Shown here: piece after piece, positions 20,007-30,556 of the stretch
How the letters are laid out: each line of letters begins with the position of its first letter
Numbering within the stretch: the first letter of the stretch is position 1
NCBI RefSeq assembly: GCF_010994035.1
Contig: NZ_WIXN01000009.1
Coordinates: forward strand, 95,477-159,476
Direction of reading: 5' to 3'
Length of the DNA: 64,000 nucleotides
DNA from: Virgibacillus aidingensis
GTDB lineage: Bacteria > Bacillota > Bacilli > Bacillales > Amphibacillaceae
Notes under the pieces: model-generated
What the model saw: the letters and a program-made list of their open reading frames with translations, nothing else
Told to the model about the DNA's origin: nothing
The model's database searches: none
Made by a program: the position numbers and the translations under genes

Positions 20007-22208
20007 TTAATGAAGTGTGCGGGTTACTGTATAAACATCTTTAATCTGTTTAATCCTGTCTACTATTCTCTGTAAATGATTTGTGTTTTGAATCATAATC
20101 GTCAGCTGAATGACAGCCATTCTGTTTCTGTCGGACCGGCCGTTTACATACGTAATATTCGTTTTGGTTTCATTTACTGCCTGCAATACTTCATTGACTA
20201 AACCGCGCCGGTCATAGCCGGAAATTTCCAAGTCAACATGATACTGTTTTTGATGACCCTGGCTTCTCTCCCATTCCACATGGATATGGCGCTGTTTTGC
20301 CTCTTCTGTTTGCACATTCGGGCAATCTGACCGGTGGACGGAAACACCTCTGCCTTTTGTGATATAGCCTGTAATTTTATCGCCCGGCACCGGATTGCAG
20401 CATTTGGATAAGCGCACAAGCAGATTATCCACACCGGCAACTTTAACACCGGAATCTTTTTTCTGTAACTTTCTTTCATTTACATCAGCGGTTTTAACAT
20501 CTTCTATCGCTTTGGCGAGGTCCTGCTCCTGTTGTCTTTCACTCCGTATTTTATCTGTCAGACGGGTTGCAACCAGTGCGGCGGTTATCCCCTGATAACC
20601 AACAGCAGCATACATGTCGTCCTCATTGCTGAAATTAAACTTTTCAAAAACCCGCTGCAAGTTTTCCTGGGTCAATGCATCTTTCGGATCGATGGAAAGA
20701 GCACGAATTTCTTTATCTACCGCTTCTTTGCCTTTAGATATATTTTCTTCGCGCTTTTGCTTTTTAAAAAACTGTTTTATCTTATTTTTTGCCTGTGACG
20801 TTTGCGTAATTTTTAACCAGTCCGTTGATGGACCATAGGAGTGTTTGGAAGTCATTACCTCTACAATATCTCCATTTTGTAGATTATAATCAAGCGGCTC
20901 CATCTTACCGTTTATCTTCGCACCTACTGTCTTATTGCCAATCTCCGTATGGATTTTATAAGCAAAATCAAGAGGTACAGAGCCTTTCGGAAGTTCAATG
21001 ACATCCCCTTTAGGTGTGAAAACATAAACCATATCGGAGAATAAATCAATCTTCAGCGTTTCCATAAATTCCTCGGCATCATGCGTCTCATTTTGCCATT
21101 CCAGTATTTCCCTGAACCAGCTTAGTTTCTTTTCAAATGATTCTTTGTTATTTACTGATTTCCCTTCCTTATACGCCCAATGTGCTGCAATCCCGTATTC
21201 AGCTATCTGATGCATTTCTTTTGTGCGTATTTGTACCTCCAGAGGATCCCCTTTAGGACCAATCACTGTTGTATGCAATGATTGATACAGATTTGGCTTT
21301 GGCATCGCAATATAATCTTTAAACCTGCCGGGCATTGGTTTCCAGCATGTATGGATGATGCCGAGCACTGCATAGCAGTCTTTAATGCTGTTGACCAGAA
21401 TTCTTACGGCAAGTAGGTCATAAATCTCATTGAACTGCTTATTTTGCTTGGTCATTTTTCGGTAAATACTATACAGATGCTTTGGCCGCCCTGATAATTC
21501 AGCTTCAATATTCACTTCATCCAGCTGTTTGGACACTTCTTCCATAACATCTTCAATATAGGATTCCCTTTCTTCCCTCTTTTGTTTCATTAATTGGACA
21601 ATACGATAATATTGCTGAGGGTTTAAATAGCGTAAAGCGGTATCCTCCAGCTCCCACTTTATCGTGGAAATACCTAGGCGATGTGCAAGCGGCGCAAATA
21701 TTTCCAGTGTTTCATTGGAAATACGAAACTGTTTTTCAGGCGGCAAATGCTTCAGTGTACGCATATTATGCAGACGGTCTGCCAGTTTAATTAATATTAC
21801 CCGGATATCCTTTGCCATTGCTACAAACATTTTACGGTGATTTTCCGCTTGGATCGCTTCCTGGGATTTATATTTAATTTTACCAAGCTTGGTAACGCCA
21901 TCTACAAGCATGGCAACCTCATGATTGAATATATCCTCAATTTTTTCCAATGTAATCTCTGTGTCCTCGACGACATCATGCAAAAATCCGCCTGCAATTG
22001 TTTCAGCATCCATTTCCAAACCCACTAGTATTCCGGCTACCTGGACCGGATGAACAATATAAGGTTCTCCTGATTTTCGAAATTGATCTTTATGCGCCTC
22101 TTTTGCAAATTCATAGGCTTTGCGGAGAAATGAAATATCATCTGCGGACAGATATTTTTCTGCTTTTTTTATAATTTCTTCTATTGTTAAAATGTCGCCT
22201 TTTGCCAT
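20007..22208 (-). CDS. relA: Bifunctional (p)ppGpp synthetase/hydrolase Rel
   Basis: Makes and degrades the alarmone (p)ppGpp in the stringent response; ribosome-associated. 733 aa with the full Rel architecture: HD hydrolase (about 45-150, with FLHDVVEDT), synthetase (about 230-345, with [27 protein letters not shown]), TGS (about 390-455), a zinc-finger-like region with [10 protein letters not shown] (about 600) and a C-terminal ACT domain (about 660-733). Hydrolase residues look intact. The ATG at 22208 follows AAGGTGA. About 257 bp precede it without a gene. Confidence 0.97.
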   Translation of the reverse strand: MAKGDILTIEEIIKKAEKYLSADDISFLRKAYEFAKEAHKDQFRKSGEPYIVHPVQVAGILVGLEMDAETIAGGFLHDVVEDTEITLEKIEDIFNHEVAMLVDGVTKLGKIKYKSQEAIQAENHRKMFVAMAKDIRVILIKLADRLHNMRTLKHLPPEKQFRISNETLEIFAPLAHRLGISTIKWELEDTALRYLNPQQYYRIVQLMKQKREERESYIEDVMEEVSKQLDEVNIEAELSGRPKHLYSIYRKMTKQNKQFNEIYDLLAVRILVNSIKDCYAVLGIIHTCWKPMPGRFKDYIAMPKPNLYQSLHTTVIGPKGDPLEVQIRTKEMHQIAEYGIAAHWAYKEGKSVNNKESFEKKLSWFREILEWQNETHDAEEFMETLKIDLFSDMVYVFTPKGDVIELPKGSVPLDFAYKIHTEIGNKTVGAKINGKMEPLDYNLQNGDIVEVMTSKHSYGPSTDWLKITQTSQAKNKIKQFFKKQKREENISKGKEAVDKEIRALSIDPKDALTQENLQRVFEKFNFSNEDDMYAAVGYQGITAALVATRLTDKIRSERQQEQDLAKAIEDVKTADVNERKLQKKDSGVKVAGVDNLLVRLSKCCNPVPGDKITGYITKGRGVSVHRSDCPNVQTEEAKQRHIHVEWERSQGHQKQYHVDLEISGYDRRGLVNEVLQAVNETKTNITYVNGRSDRNRMAVIQLTIMIQNTNHLQRIVDRIKQIKDVYTVTRTLH

Positions 22209-22465
22209 ATAAAATCACCTTGTCTGTATTCCGATTTACTGTCTGTGTATGAAAGAAGGAGAGGTTTTCTCTCCCTTAAAAAATATTTCTATAATTAGGC
22301 TTGTAAAAATAAGAAAAATTAAAAGTATTTTTGTCTAAATATCATTATATTAATAATTATATGCTTTTCTGTTTTATATGTACAATCATACATTTTATAT
22401 ATTAAGAGGGGTCTGACATTGGAATACTTCATTTCCGCCAGACCACATCAATTAACTGCAATCCA

Positions 22466-22981
22466 TTATTCAAATCGCATTAAAGTTAAAACATCATATC
22501 CTTCCAGCTTCCTCATTCCTTCCAGATAACCCAGTTCAATAAAGAATGCGCATCCTGCGACGATGCCGCCTAGCTGTTCCACCAGGTTTATCGTAGCTTC
22601 AATTGTTCCGCCGGTCGCAAGTAAATCATCTGTTATTAATACACGCTGTCCGGGTTTAATGGCATCTTTATGGATGGTTAAGACATTCTTCCCGTATTCA
22701 AGCCCATAGTCTACTTTAATTACATCCCGGGGCAGTTTTCCTTCTTTTCTCACAGGCGCAAATCCTACTTCGAGTGCATAGGATACCGGACATCCGATGA
22801 TAAATCCCCGGGCCTCGGGTCCGACAACTATGTCAATCTGTTTTTCTTTTGCATAATCTACAATTTCATCAACTGCTGACTTAAACGCCTCTCCATTTTC
22901 CATTAATGGGGTGATATCCTTAAATTTAATTCCTTCCTTTGGCCAGTCTTCCACAATTTTAATATGTTGTTTATAATCCAT
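22466..22981 (-). CDS. apt: Adenine phosphoribosyltransferase
   Basis: Salvages adenine to AMP using PRPP. 171 aa. The PRPP-binding motif [16 protein letters not shown] is at about 119-134, and [15 protein letters not shown] is the flexible-loop region. It overlaps the 3' end of recJ by 11 bp, so the two are translationally coupled. The order recJ-apt-relA is that of other bacilli. Confidence 0.97.
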   Translation of the reverse strand: MDYKQHIKIVEDWPKEGIKFKDITPLMENGEAFKSAVDEIVDYAKEKQIDIVVGPEARGFIIGCPVSYALEVGFAPVRKEGKLPRDVIKVDYGLEYGKNVLTIHKDAIKPGQRVLITDDLLATGGTIEATINLVEQLGGIVAGCAFFIELGYLEGMRKLEGYDVLTLMRFE

Positions 22982-25295
22982 AAAATATTCCCTCCCTGGG
23001 ACGTTCTGTATAATCCATCCAATTTGAGAACCATTTTTTTAGTTCTGCATAGCTTGAGTAATACAAAGTTTTTTCTATTTCAATGTCATCCAACCTTTGT
23101 TTATATGCCAGTGATTCATCCAAATCTTTTTTAATCGGCTGATGACTTACATTGACTATCCCGTTTTCAATGTGCACAAAGGCCAGTTCGTGAAAAACCT
23201 GAAACATAAAAATTACCTGGTCTTTATTCCAGCCGCGGGCCTTCATGATTGTTCCTATCGCTTTTTTTACTTCGAGCTGCTTTTGTTTCCGCAATACAAT
23301 GTAAAGCCATTTGAAGTCCTCTCGTGAAGGCAGTGCCTGTAAATAACTGCTTTTTTCAATATAGTAACAGACATATATATTTTCAGGGTTTGTATATTTT
23401 ACTAGTTCTTTTAATTTTTCCAGCGTTGGCGGCAGGTTTAAAATATACAGATTCTTTGCTTGGGGAACGGATTCCATCTCTGTTTGATATGTAATTTGCC
23501 TCAAATTTCTCAATTGGCTGTATTCCTTGCTGGATACAATAAGGGCTGCAGGATCATCATTTATCATATTTTGAAAGTTCAAACCTCTTTTACCTCTATA
23601 ATCGAATAACTGCCATTCATCTATTTTCATATCCCTAAATTGAATTTGAAGCTTTCTGTTTCCATTCCATTCGTTCACGCCAAGTTCTCCAACAATGGAA
23701 ACCGCTGTATCGGCTGTAAGTTTAGTATAATGATTTCCCATTCCGAAACCAATTGCATCCAATTGTGCATTATCTTCCCTAAACTGCAGCTTCAGATGAT
23801 TTTTATCCGCACCAATCTGTCTTGCTTCCTGAGGAACTGCTTTTACTTCAATGATAGGTTTTGGATTTTTCATTCCAAATGGAGCCAGCATATTTATATC
23901 CTTTATTAGTGCTTCGTCAATCTCCGCTATGGTTAATGTTTGACTGATTTCAATCTGCTGTTTAAAATCATCTTCGGACAGCTGGGAAAGAATACGCTTC
24001 TTCAATTCCTTCTCCAAGTGAGGTACATTTTCATTAGGAAGCGTCATACCGGCAGCCTGTGCATGCCCTCCGAAATGGGTAAATAACTCTCTTACTTCCA
24101 TACAATTTGCAAAAAGATCAAATGCAGGAATGCTTCTTGCTGAGCCTTTTACACTTCCTGATTCCGGTTTATACGCCAGGACAATGGCTGGCCTGTCATA
24201 TTTTTGTACCAGTCTTGAAGCGACAATACCAAGCACCCCTTCATTCCAACCTTCTTTACATGCAATGATCACCGGCTGTTCATATTTATCCGTTGTCACC
24301 ATTTTTTCTGCTTCACGAACAATTTCTGCTACTATTTTCTGTCTTTCCTGATTAATCTCCTGAATCTCCCCGGCAATTTGCCGGGCTTCTTCCATGTCCT
24401 CTGTCATGAAGAGCTCTACCGCCAATCCTGCATCCTGAAGCCGGCCGACAGCATTAATTCTTGGACCAAGCGAAAAGCCTACGTCTTCTTCTGTTACCTT
24501 GCCTTCTATATTACAAAGCCGTTTTAAAGCTTTTATTCCTTTATTTGATGTTTCCGTCAGTGCTTTCAGTCCGTAATAGGACAGTATTCGGTTTTCACTA
24601 ATTAACGGAACCAAATCGGCAATAGTTCCCAAGGCTGCAAACTCCAATAAATGCTTTGGAAAGTAGCCAAGCAGTTTTTCGGCAAACTTAAATGCTACAC
24701 CAACACCAGCTAACTCCTGAAACGGATAGTCCGGGGAATGTTTCGGATGCACAATCGCAAAAGCATCCGGCAATTCTTCCTGTATTTCATGATGATCAGT
24801 AATAATTAAATCAATTCCAAGTTCTTTTGCTACATTGGCTTCATGAATGGAAGCAATTCCCGTATCTACAGTTATAATCAATTTAAATCCCTTATCATGG
24901 GCCAGTCTAAAAGCATGCTCATTTGGCCCGTATCCTTCTTTAAAACGATTTGGTATGTAAAAATCACAATACGCACCAAGTTCTTTTAATGCCTTTAAAA
25001 GCACTGCTGTAGAACTAACTCCATCTGCATCGTAATCTCCATAGATCAGTATTTTCTCCTGGCGATTGACAGCTTGATGAACCCGCTCACCGGCTTTATC
25101 CATCATGGCGAGCTGTTCCGGCTTATATAAATCTTCCAGGGACGGGGAAAGAAACTTAGCTGCAGCTGTTTTTGTTGTTATTCCCCGCTGTAATAAAAGT
25201 TCCTGAATTACAGGGGAGTATCCAATGGAGTCATCCATCCACTGATCGAATTCTTCTCTATTCAAGTATTTCCAATTTGCTTTACTCTGTAACAT
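22971..25295 (-). CDS. recJ: Single-stranded-DNA-specific exonuclease RecJ
   Basis: A 5'-3' ssDNA exonuclease in recombination and base excision repair. 774 aa, the long Firmicute form. DHH-family motifs: [14 protein letters not shown] (near residue 80), [27 protein letters not shown], the DHHA1 motif [12 protein letters not shown] (about 370), then an OB-fold (about 440-560) and a Firmicute-specific C-terminal domain of about 200 aa. Start at [12 protein letters not shown]. subtilis yrvE. Confidence 0.96.
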   Translation of the reverse strand: MLQSKANWKYLNREEFDQWMDDSIGYSPVIQELLLQRGITTKTAAAKFLSPSLEDLYKPEQLAMMDKAGERVHQAVNRQEKILIYGDYDADGVSSTAVLLKALKELGAYCDFYIPNRFKEGYGPNEHAFRLAHDKGFKLIITVDTGIASIHEANVAKELGIDLIITDHHEIQEELPDAFAIVHPKHSPDYPFQELAGVGVAFKFAEKLLGYFPKHLLEFAALGTIADLVPLISENRILSYYGLKALTETSNKGIKALKRLCNIEGKVTEEDVGFSLGPRINAVGRLQDAGLAVELFMTEDMEEARQIAGEIQEINQERQKIVAEIVREAEKMVTTDKYEQPVIIACKEGWNEGVLGIVASRLVQKYDRPAIVLAYKPESGSVKGSARSIPAFDLFANCMEVRELFTHFGGHAQAAGMTLPNENVPHLEKELKKRILSQLSEDDFKQQIEISQTLTIAEIDEALIKDINMLAPFGMKNPKPIIEVKAVPQEARQIGADKNHLKLQFREDNAQLDAIGFGMGNHYTKLTADTAVSIVGELGVNEWNGNRKLQIQFRDMKIDEWQLFDYRGKRGLNFQNMINDDPAALIVSSKEYSQLRNLRQITYQTEMESVPQAKNLYILNLPPTLEKLKELVKYTNPENIYVCYYIEKSSYLQALPSREDFKWLYIVLRKQKQLEVKKAIGTIMKARGWNKDQVIFMFQVFHELAFVHIENGIVNVSHQPIKKDLDESLAYKQRLDDIEIEKTLYYSSYAELKKWFSNWMDYTERPREGIFYGL

Positions 25296-25350
25296 AAATT
25301 CACCCCTGACTCACCTATTATACAAAAAGTGAGGCAAGGGGGGCAATGAC

Positions 25351-25716
25351 TTAGTCTTTTTTATCAGATTCAGCCATATTATTTCCTCTTTTTCCCTTTT
25401 TATGTTTTACATTTTCCTTCGAAATTTTATGCTTCTTTTTATCCCATAAGCCTTTATCCACCAGTGTTTTGCGCATATAGTCATTTTCCTGCCTCATGAC
25501 ACGGTTTTCTTTTTGAAGCTGAAACACCTTTACTGCCCCGGCTGTACCGGTAATTATGCCTCCCATTAATACCGAAAACAGGATGATCAGAATTAATGGT
25601 GATTCTCCGCTCCAAAACAAATAATTTACCTCTACAGCCTCTACATTGGTGATAGCAAATACCGCAACAATAATCACTAAAATAATAGATAATATTACGT
25701 ATGCTTGCCCCTTCAT
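25351..25716 (-). CDS. LapA-family membrane protein (DUF1049)
   Basis: 121 aa with two transmembrane helices near the N terminus (about 4-22 and 40-62), including the SVLMGGIITG turn typical of DUF1049/LapA proteins. A basic cytoplasmic tail follows (KKHKISKENVKHKKGKRG). In E. coli, LapA with LapB controls lipopolysaccharide synthesis, but Gram-positive relatives have no assigned role. It lies between secDF and recJ; a YrvD-type protein occupies this place in B. subtilis, from memory. Confidence 0.85.
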   Translation of the reverse strand: MKGQAYVILSIILVIIVAVFAITNVEAVEVNYLFWSGESPLILIILFSVLMGGIITGTAGAVKVFQLQKENRVMRQENDYMRKTLVDKGLWDKKKHKISKENVKHKKGKRGNNMAESDKKD

Positions 25717-25805
25717 CCAGGTTCCTCCTTTTTTTCCATTCCAGCCATTAAGGTTTCTTTTTATATTTTATTATTTAAATTACCCATATTCTGCGATGAT
25801 TAAGC

Positions 25806-25852
25806 AAAAAAGGATATTCCATTAACATTCAGTCAATAGAATACCCTTTTTT
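25806..25852 (-). terminator. secDF terminator
   Basis: Stem 25806-25819 with 25839-25852 (one G-U wobble on the minus transcript), loop of about 19 nt, T run afterwards. It directly follows the secDF stop at 25858. Confidence 0.7.
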
Positions 25853-25857
25853 CCCTT

Positions 25858-28113
25858 TTATACCTGTGGACCTTCTACACGTTTTTTCTTCCTGAAATCA
25901 ATTGGTTTATCCTTAATGGTTCTCCCTCGCCATGTGAGCCACAGCTGTGAAGCGAGGAAAAGAGAAGAATATGTTCCGGCTAACAAGCCAACTGCCAAAG
26001 CAACTGCAAAACCGAAAATAGACTCTGCTCCCAGTACTAAAAATGCCAGAACTGCGATTAGCGTACTGAATGAAGTATTAATCGTACGGGTTAATGTTTG
26101 GATCAGACTCTTATTCACAATACCAGCAAGCTGTTTGTATGTTTTCACCTGTTTTTCTTTTCGCACATTTTCCCTGATCCTGTCAAACGTCACGATAGTG
26201 GCATTAATCGAATAACCTATAATTGTCAGAATTGCCGCTACTATGGTTACTTCAAATTCCATCCTGGTTATACTGAAAATAACCAGTACGAAAAAAGCAT
26301 CGTGTAATAAAGCAATGACTGCCGTGATCCCAAAGAACAATTCAAAGCGGAATGCCACATAGATAATCATAAACACAGAAGCAATGGCTACTGCATAGAT
26401 AGCGTTTTTAACCAGTTCTTCTCCAACAATGGGGGAAACGACACCCACGCTTGGTTCATTCCCGTATTCCTCTATGAAATATTCAGTAACCTCAGCTATC
26501 TTACTTTCAGAAAGCACTGTATCAAATCTTGCAGCAGCCCCCTCATTATTTTCCCCGGAAAGTACAATGGATTCTGCTTCTAGCTCAAGCTCTGCCAATG
26601 CATTCTCTACTTCTGCAGCATCCAGGCTTTCCTCTGCAAGAATCTCAATACGGGATCCGCTAGTAAAGTCAATGCCCGGGTTAAGCTGAAACATAACGAG
26701 TGATGCCGTTCCAATTACAACTAAAATTAACGTGGCGTAAATGAACTTTTTGCGGTGCTTGACAATATTTGGCTGTCTATTAAACACCTTTGCCTCCGGC
26801 TCTTTCTTTTCCGATATATCCTGTATATCTTCTTTCTTTACAGCAAACCAGCTTTTTCGCTTGTTCAAGAACCGGCTTTTTACCCATAGGCCCAATAACA
26901 GCCTGGTGCCAAATACAGCTGTCAGGAAGCTGACTAAAATACTTACGATCAGCATCGTGGCAAATCCCTGGACTGAGCTAGTTCCGAAGATAAACAATAC
27001 CACTGCAGCAATCATTGTCGTAATATTAGCATCCACTATAGCGGACAGAGAATTTTTTGTTCCCGCTTTAAAAGCAGCCATGATTGATTTTCCTGCTCTC
27101 AATTCCTCTTTTATCCGTTCAAATGTAATAACGTTGGCATCTACTGCCATACCCATTCCGAGAATTAATGCAGCAAGACCGGGCAAGGTCAAAACGCCAT
27201 TCATTAATTCGAACACAAGTAAAACAATGTAAATATATATAATTAAGTTAATCCCTGCTACTATACCCGGAAAACGATATACTATTATGATAAACAGCAG
27301 GATTAAGCCTATACCTATAAATGCGCTGAAAACGGTTTGATTTAAAGCCTGTTCTCCGAATTGTGCCCCAACAGAAGTGGAGAAGATTTCATTCATATGT
27401 ACCGGCAGCGACCCCGAATTAATTATATTTGCCAACTGCTGAGCAGATTCCACGGTGAAATTACCGCTAATCATGACATTTGCTGTATTCAGGGGTTCCG
27501 AAACACTGGGTGCAGAAACATATTTGGGATCCTCTTTCGTCATTTCCTCCCTGAAAGAGTCTCCTTCCTGGTAATCCATCCAGATAACCAATAAATTATC
27601 GGGCACGCCTTTATTCATAATTTCCGTCGTTACTTCGGCGAATTCCGAGGCATCTTTCAATTGAAGTGTTACAATCGGTGCATTCGTATTTGGATCAAAA
27701 TCCTGTTTTGCACTTCCCTCTTTAACATCGGAACCGTCCAGCATTTCATTATCATCAACATCCCGAAATGAAAGTCTGGCGGAGGTTGACAGTAAATCAC
27801 GCGCTTCTGTCTGATCATCCACACCGGCAAGCTGAACCCTTATCCGGTCTTCTCCTTCAATATCTATACTGGCTTCACTTATACCTAAACGATTAACACG
27901 GTCATTTAAAGTCTGAACCGTGGATTCCATTAATGTTCTATCTATTTCCTGCCCTTCATCCACTGGTTCCACTTCATATAATACTTCAAATCCTCCCTGT
28001 AAATCCAAACCCAAATTAATGTCTTTTGCAATTCCTGTAACCGTTGTCCCAACCGTTATAAATAATGTAATAACGATGAGGAAAAAGGCAACAATTCTGC
28101 CTCTCTTTTTCAT
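25858..28113 (-). CDS. secDF: Protein translocase subunit SecDF (fused)
   Basis: Uses the proton gradient to pull secreted proteins through SecYEG. 751 aa with SecD and SecF fused, as in B. subtilis. Signal anchor at about 7-27; DINLGLDLQGGFEVLYEVEP (first SecD motif); periplasmic P1 domain; the GMGMAVDANVITFERIKEELR motif of the SecD transmembrane half; a second half beginning at about 440 with GIDFTSGSRIE and SINATIVTFDRIREN of SecF. About twelve membrane segments in total. It lies between comN and the LapA-like gene. Confidence 0.97.
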   Translation of the reverse strand: MKKRGRIVAFFLIVITLFITVGTTVTGIAKDINLGLDLQGGFEVLYEVEPVDEGQEIDRTLMESTVQTLNDRVNRLGISEASIDIEGEDRIRVQLAGVDDQTEARDLLSTSARLSFRDVDDNEMLDGSDVKEGSAKQDFDPNTNAPIVTLQLKDASEFAEVTTEIMNKGVPDNLLVIWMDYQEGDSFREEMTKEDPKYVSAPSVSEPLNTANVMISGNFTVESAQQLANIINSGSLPVHMNEIFSTSVGAQFGEQALNQTVFSAFIGIGLILLFIIIVYRFPGIVAGINLIIYIYIVLLVFELMNGVLTLPGLAALILGMGMAVDANVITFERIKEELRAGKSIMAAFKAGTKNSLSAIVDANITTMIAAVVLFIFGTSSVQGFATMLIVSILVSFLTAVFGTRLLLGLWVKSRFLNKRKSWFAVKKEDIQDISEKKEPEAKVFNRQPNIVKHRKKFIYATLILVVIGTASLVMFQLNPGIDFTSGSRIEILAEESLDAAEVENALAELELEAESIVLSGENNEGAAARFDTVLSESKIAEVTEYFIEEYGNEPSVGVVSPIVGEELVKNAIYAVAIASVFMIIYVAFRFELFFGITAVIALLHDAFFVLVIFSITRMEFEVTIVAAILTIIGYSINATIVTFDRIRENVRKEKQVKTYKQLAGIVNKSLIQTLTRTINTSFSTLIAVLAFLVLGAESIFGFAVALAVGLLAGTYSSLFLASQLWLTWRGRTIKDKPIDFRKKKRVEGPQV

Positions 28114-28158
28114 TTAACCCAATTCCTCCCTTTTGTCTCCTCCATAGCTTTATGTAAG

Positions 28159-28464
28159 TCAATCATTTATATTTTCCGTTCCCCCCTGCATTACTGCACT
28201 AATGGAATCCATTAAATCGGAATCCTGATAGACTTTTAATGTAAGAAAATTCATGTAAATTGTTGCACTCAGGTGAAAGATATCCTCTATTACTTCATGG
28301 ATTCTTTTTTCAGGATCTCCTTTCCAGACCTTTTGTTCTAAACAATTCCAAATTTCCTCTTTGGTAGCTTTTGGATAGCCCATTAAATGCAATTCGCTTA
28401 CTTTGGATTCCAATGCAGGCTGAACGGTTTCCTTCCATCCTGACACCCTTTGTTTAACTTCCAT
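28159..28464 (-). CDS. comN: Post-transcriptional regulator ComN (YrzD)
   Basis: A 101-aa protein of the ComN family, which in B. subtilis regulates comE mRNA and is bound to the division machinery by DivIVA. The LHLMGYPKATKEEIWNCLEQKVWKG segment and the helical tail are the recognisable parts. It is immediately upstream of secDF, exactly as in B. subtilis, and divergent from spoVB. Confidence 0.88.
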   Translation of the reverse strand: MEVKQRVSGWKETVQPALESKVSELHLMGYPKATKEEIWNCLEQKVWKGDPEKRIHEVIEDIFHLSATIYMNFLTLKVYQDSDLMDSISAVMQGGTENIND

Positions 28465-28591
28465 CTATGTAACCCCGCCTATCATGAGAATATATTATTA
28501 TTATGTTTTCTCTTGTCATGCTTGGCCCACTGCTTTGCATATATATCATTGTATATGAAATTTTATAATTTGAGAAGGCAGGTCGACAATA

Positions 28592-30142
28592 ATGACCAAA
28601 CAAACATTTTTGCAAGGTACATTGATACTCATAGCCGCCGGAATGATTACACGATTTCTCGGTTTTATTAACCGCATTGTAGTTGCCCGGCTGATGGGGG
28701 AAGAAGGCGTCGGCCTTTATATGATGGCCCTGCCCACCCTATTTCTGGTTATGACCTTAACCCAATTGGGACTTCCTGTTGCGATATCAAAAAGAGTTGC
28801 CGAAGCGGAAGCATTGAATGACCAGCAAAAAATCAAAAAGATACTAGTCGTTTCATTGGTTATCACCGGCACTTCCAGCATGATTTTTATGATTGGCATG
28901 ATAATTTCGGCACCATTAATTGCCACTACTTTATTAACAGATGAACGTACATTGTACCCATTGCTTGCCATCAGCCCGATTGTTCCGATCATTGCAGTCA
29001 GCTCCGTGCTCAGGGGCTATTTTCAAGGGAAGCAAAACATGAAGCCGCAAAGTTATTCCCAAGTAATAGAGCAGATTGTCCGCATTTCTTTTGTCGCAAT
29101 ATTTGTAAATCTCCTGCTGCCATATGGTGTTGAATTTGCGGCTGCAGGTGCAATGATCAGTATTATTATTGGTGAATTTGTTTCTCTCTTGTACATGCTG
29201 TTTCAGTTTAAAAGAAAAAAAGTTATCAAATTGCGGCACCGATTTTTTTCCTATTTAAAAACAAGCAAATCCACCCTTAAAGAGTTGTTTTCAATAGCAC
29301 TTCCAAGTACAGGCAGCCGGGTAATCAGTTCCATATCCAATTTTCTGGAACCGATATTGGTTGCCCAGAGTTTGGCACTTGCTGGAGTTTCCAGCACACT
29401 TGCCACGAAACAATATGGAGAACTGACCGGATATATTTTCCCACTTTTATTTTTGCCGACTTTTATTACGCACTCTTTATCAGTAGCTTTGGTTCCTTCC
29501 ATATCGGAAGCAGAAGCCAACTTGAATAAACAGCTTGTCCATTACCGGATTCATCAATCGGTAAGAATATCCTTCGCTTCCGGGGCGTTGGCCACTATTG
29601 TACTGTCACTTTTTTCGGTACCCATTCTATCATATATGTACGGGACAGCAAATGCCAGTCATTTTTTAGTTTTAATGGCTCCTTTTTTCATTTTACTTTA
29701 TATTCAGGCACCATTACAAGCTGCTTTGCAAGCGCTTGATCTTGCAAGACCTGCAATGTGGAACAGTTTAATAGGCGCCGGATGTAAATTAGCTGTTTTA
29801 TTTTTTCTTGCTTCCAATCCCAAATTTGGAATTACGGGAGTTGCGATCGCTATGTCAGTAAGTGTAGTATTGGTCACTTTATTACACATGGCATCATTAT
29901 ATAAAACGATCCATTTCCGCCTGCCGCTTAAGGATATTATTAAAATGGTTCTGTTATTATTGCTGACATGGCAGGCAGGCACCATGGTCAAGCGGTTATA
30001 TGACACGCTAGAACCAAATTTAATTCTATTCCTGCTTGCTTTATGCATTCTCAGTCTGATTTACGGAATATTACTCTTCCTTTTAAAATTCATTACGAAG
30101 GATGAGTTACGACAAATCCCTATTATTCAAAAATGGGTATAA
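28592..30142 (+). CDS. spoVB: Stage V sporulation protein B (MOP-superfamily flippase)
   Basis: A polytopic membrane protein needed for spore cortex synthesis, of the MATE/MurJ-like polysaccharide export superfamily. 516 aa with about 14 hydrophobic segments from residue 5 to 505. The N-terminal TFLQGTLILIAAGMITRFLGFINRIVVARLMGEEGVGLY is characteristic of SpoVB. AGAAGGCAGG precedes the ATG. A sequence resembling a sigma-E promoter (TCATGCT and CATATATA, 15-bp spacer, about 28550-28580) is weak. Divergent from comN. Confidence 0.94.
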   Translation: MTKQTFLQGTLILIAAGMITRFLGFINRIVVARLMGEEGVGLYMMALPTLFLVMTLTQLGLPVAISKRVAEAEALNDQQKIKKILVVSLVITGTSSMIFMIGMIISAPLIATTLLTDERTLYPLLAISPIVPIIAVSSVLRGYFQGKQNMKPQSYSQVIEQIVRISFVAIFVNLLLPYGVEFAAAGAMISIIIGEFVSLLYMLFQFKRKKVIKLRHRFFSYLKTSKSTLKELFSIALPSTGSRVISSISNFLEPILVAQSLALAGVSSTLATKQYGELTGYIFPLLFLPTFITHSLSVALVPSISEAEANLNKQLVHYRIHQSVRISFASGALATIVLSLFSVPILSYMYGTANASHFLVLMAPFFILLYIQAPLQAALQALDLARPAMWNSLIGAGCKLAVLFFLASNPKFGITGVAIAMSVSVVLVTLLHMASLYKTIHFRLPLKDIIKMVLLLLLTWQAGTMVKRLYDTLEPNLILFLLALCILSLIYGILLFLLKFITKDELRQIPIIQKWV

Positions 30143-30502
30143 GTTAACCACATTAGTGCTCATTTTAATTAAATATCCAGATACTGATTTGGAAATAGAT
30201 TGTAACATTCGCTGATATATGGGCCAAACGTGCTTTGTTCCGGATACTGTACATGTTACGGAAAAACTTCTTTCTTGAACAGTAATCAACTGCGTGGTTA
30301 TCATATATAAGGTAAATTTTAAAAACCAAATTTTTTATCCTCAAAACAATATCACAAGCGGTCATTTAACGATATACGCCCCGCATCCGGCCAATACGGC
30401 GGATCAGTAGTGAAACTCCTCTGCATGCTTAACCTGTCATTATCATCCGCAAGCCGGGGGACTGTGATGAAAGAAATTATTCTTATCTTTAGTCATCAAA
30501 AA
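30143..30502. other. Intergenic region without a supported gene
   Basis: About 360 bp between spoVB and the permease terminator. Short open frames exist on the minus strand (for example 30165-30365) but have no family resemblance, ribosome binding site or neighbours supporting them. I see no promoter, repeat or RNA gene of note. It may be a decayed remnant; B. subtilis has yrbG in this neighbourhood, from memory. Confidence 0.5.
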
Positions 30503-30531
30503 AACCTGACATTAAAATGTCAGGTTTTTTT
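30498..30531. terminator. Bidirectional terminator after the ArsB/NhaD permease
   Basis: Perfect 10-bp stem AACCTGACAT (30503-30512) with ATGTCAGGTT (30517-30526), 4-nt loop, A tract on one side and T tract on the other. It stops minus-strand transcription of the permease and could stop spoVB read-through. Confidence 0.9.
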
Positions 30532-30556
30532 GACCATGATAAGGTGAAACACATTT

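Noticed and set aside
22380..22436. Stem GGTCTG/CAGACC after apt as a terminator
   Set aside because: The stem is short, has a large internal loop and no T tract follows on the minus strand.
26741..27232. 163-codon plus-strand frame inside secDF
   Set aside because: Antisense shadow of a well-conserved membrane protein gene; no ribosome binding site or family match.
30107..30365. Two open frames on the minus strand after spoVB
   Set aside because: No family match, no ribosome binding site, and they overlap each other in different frames.
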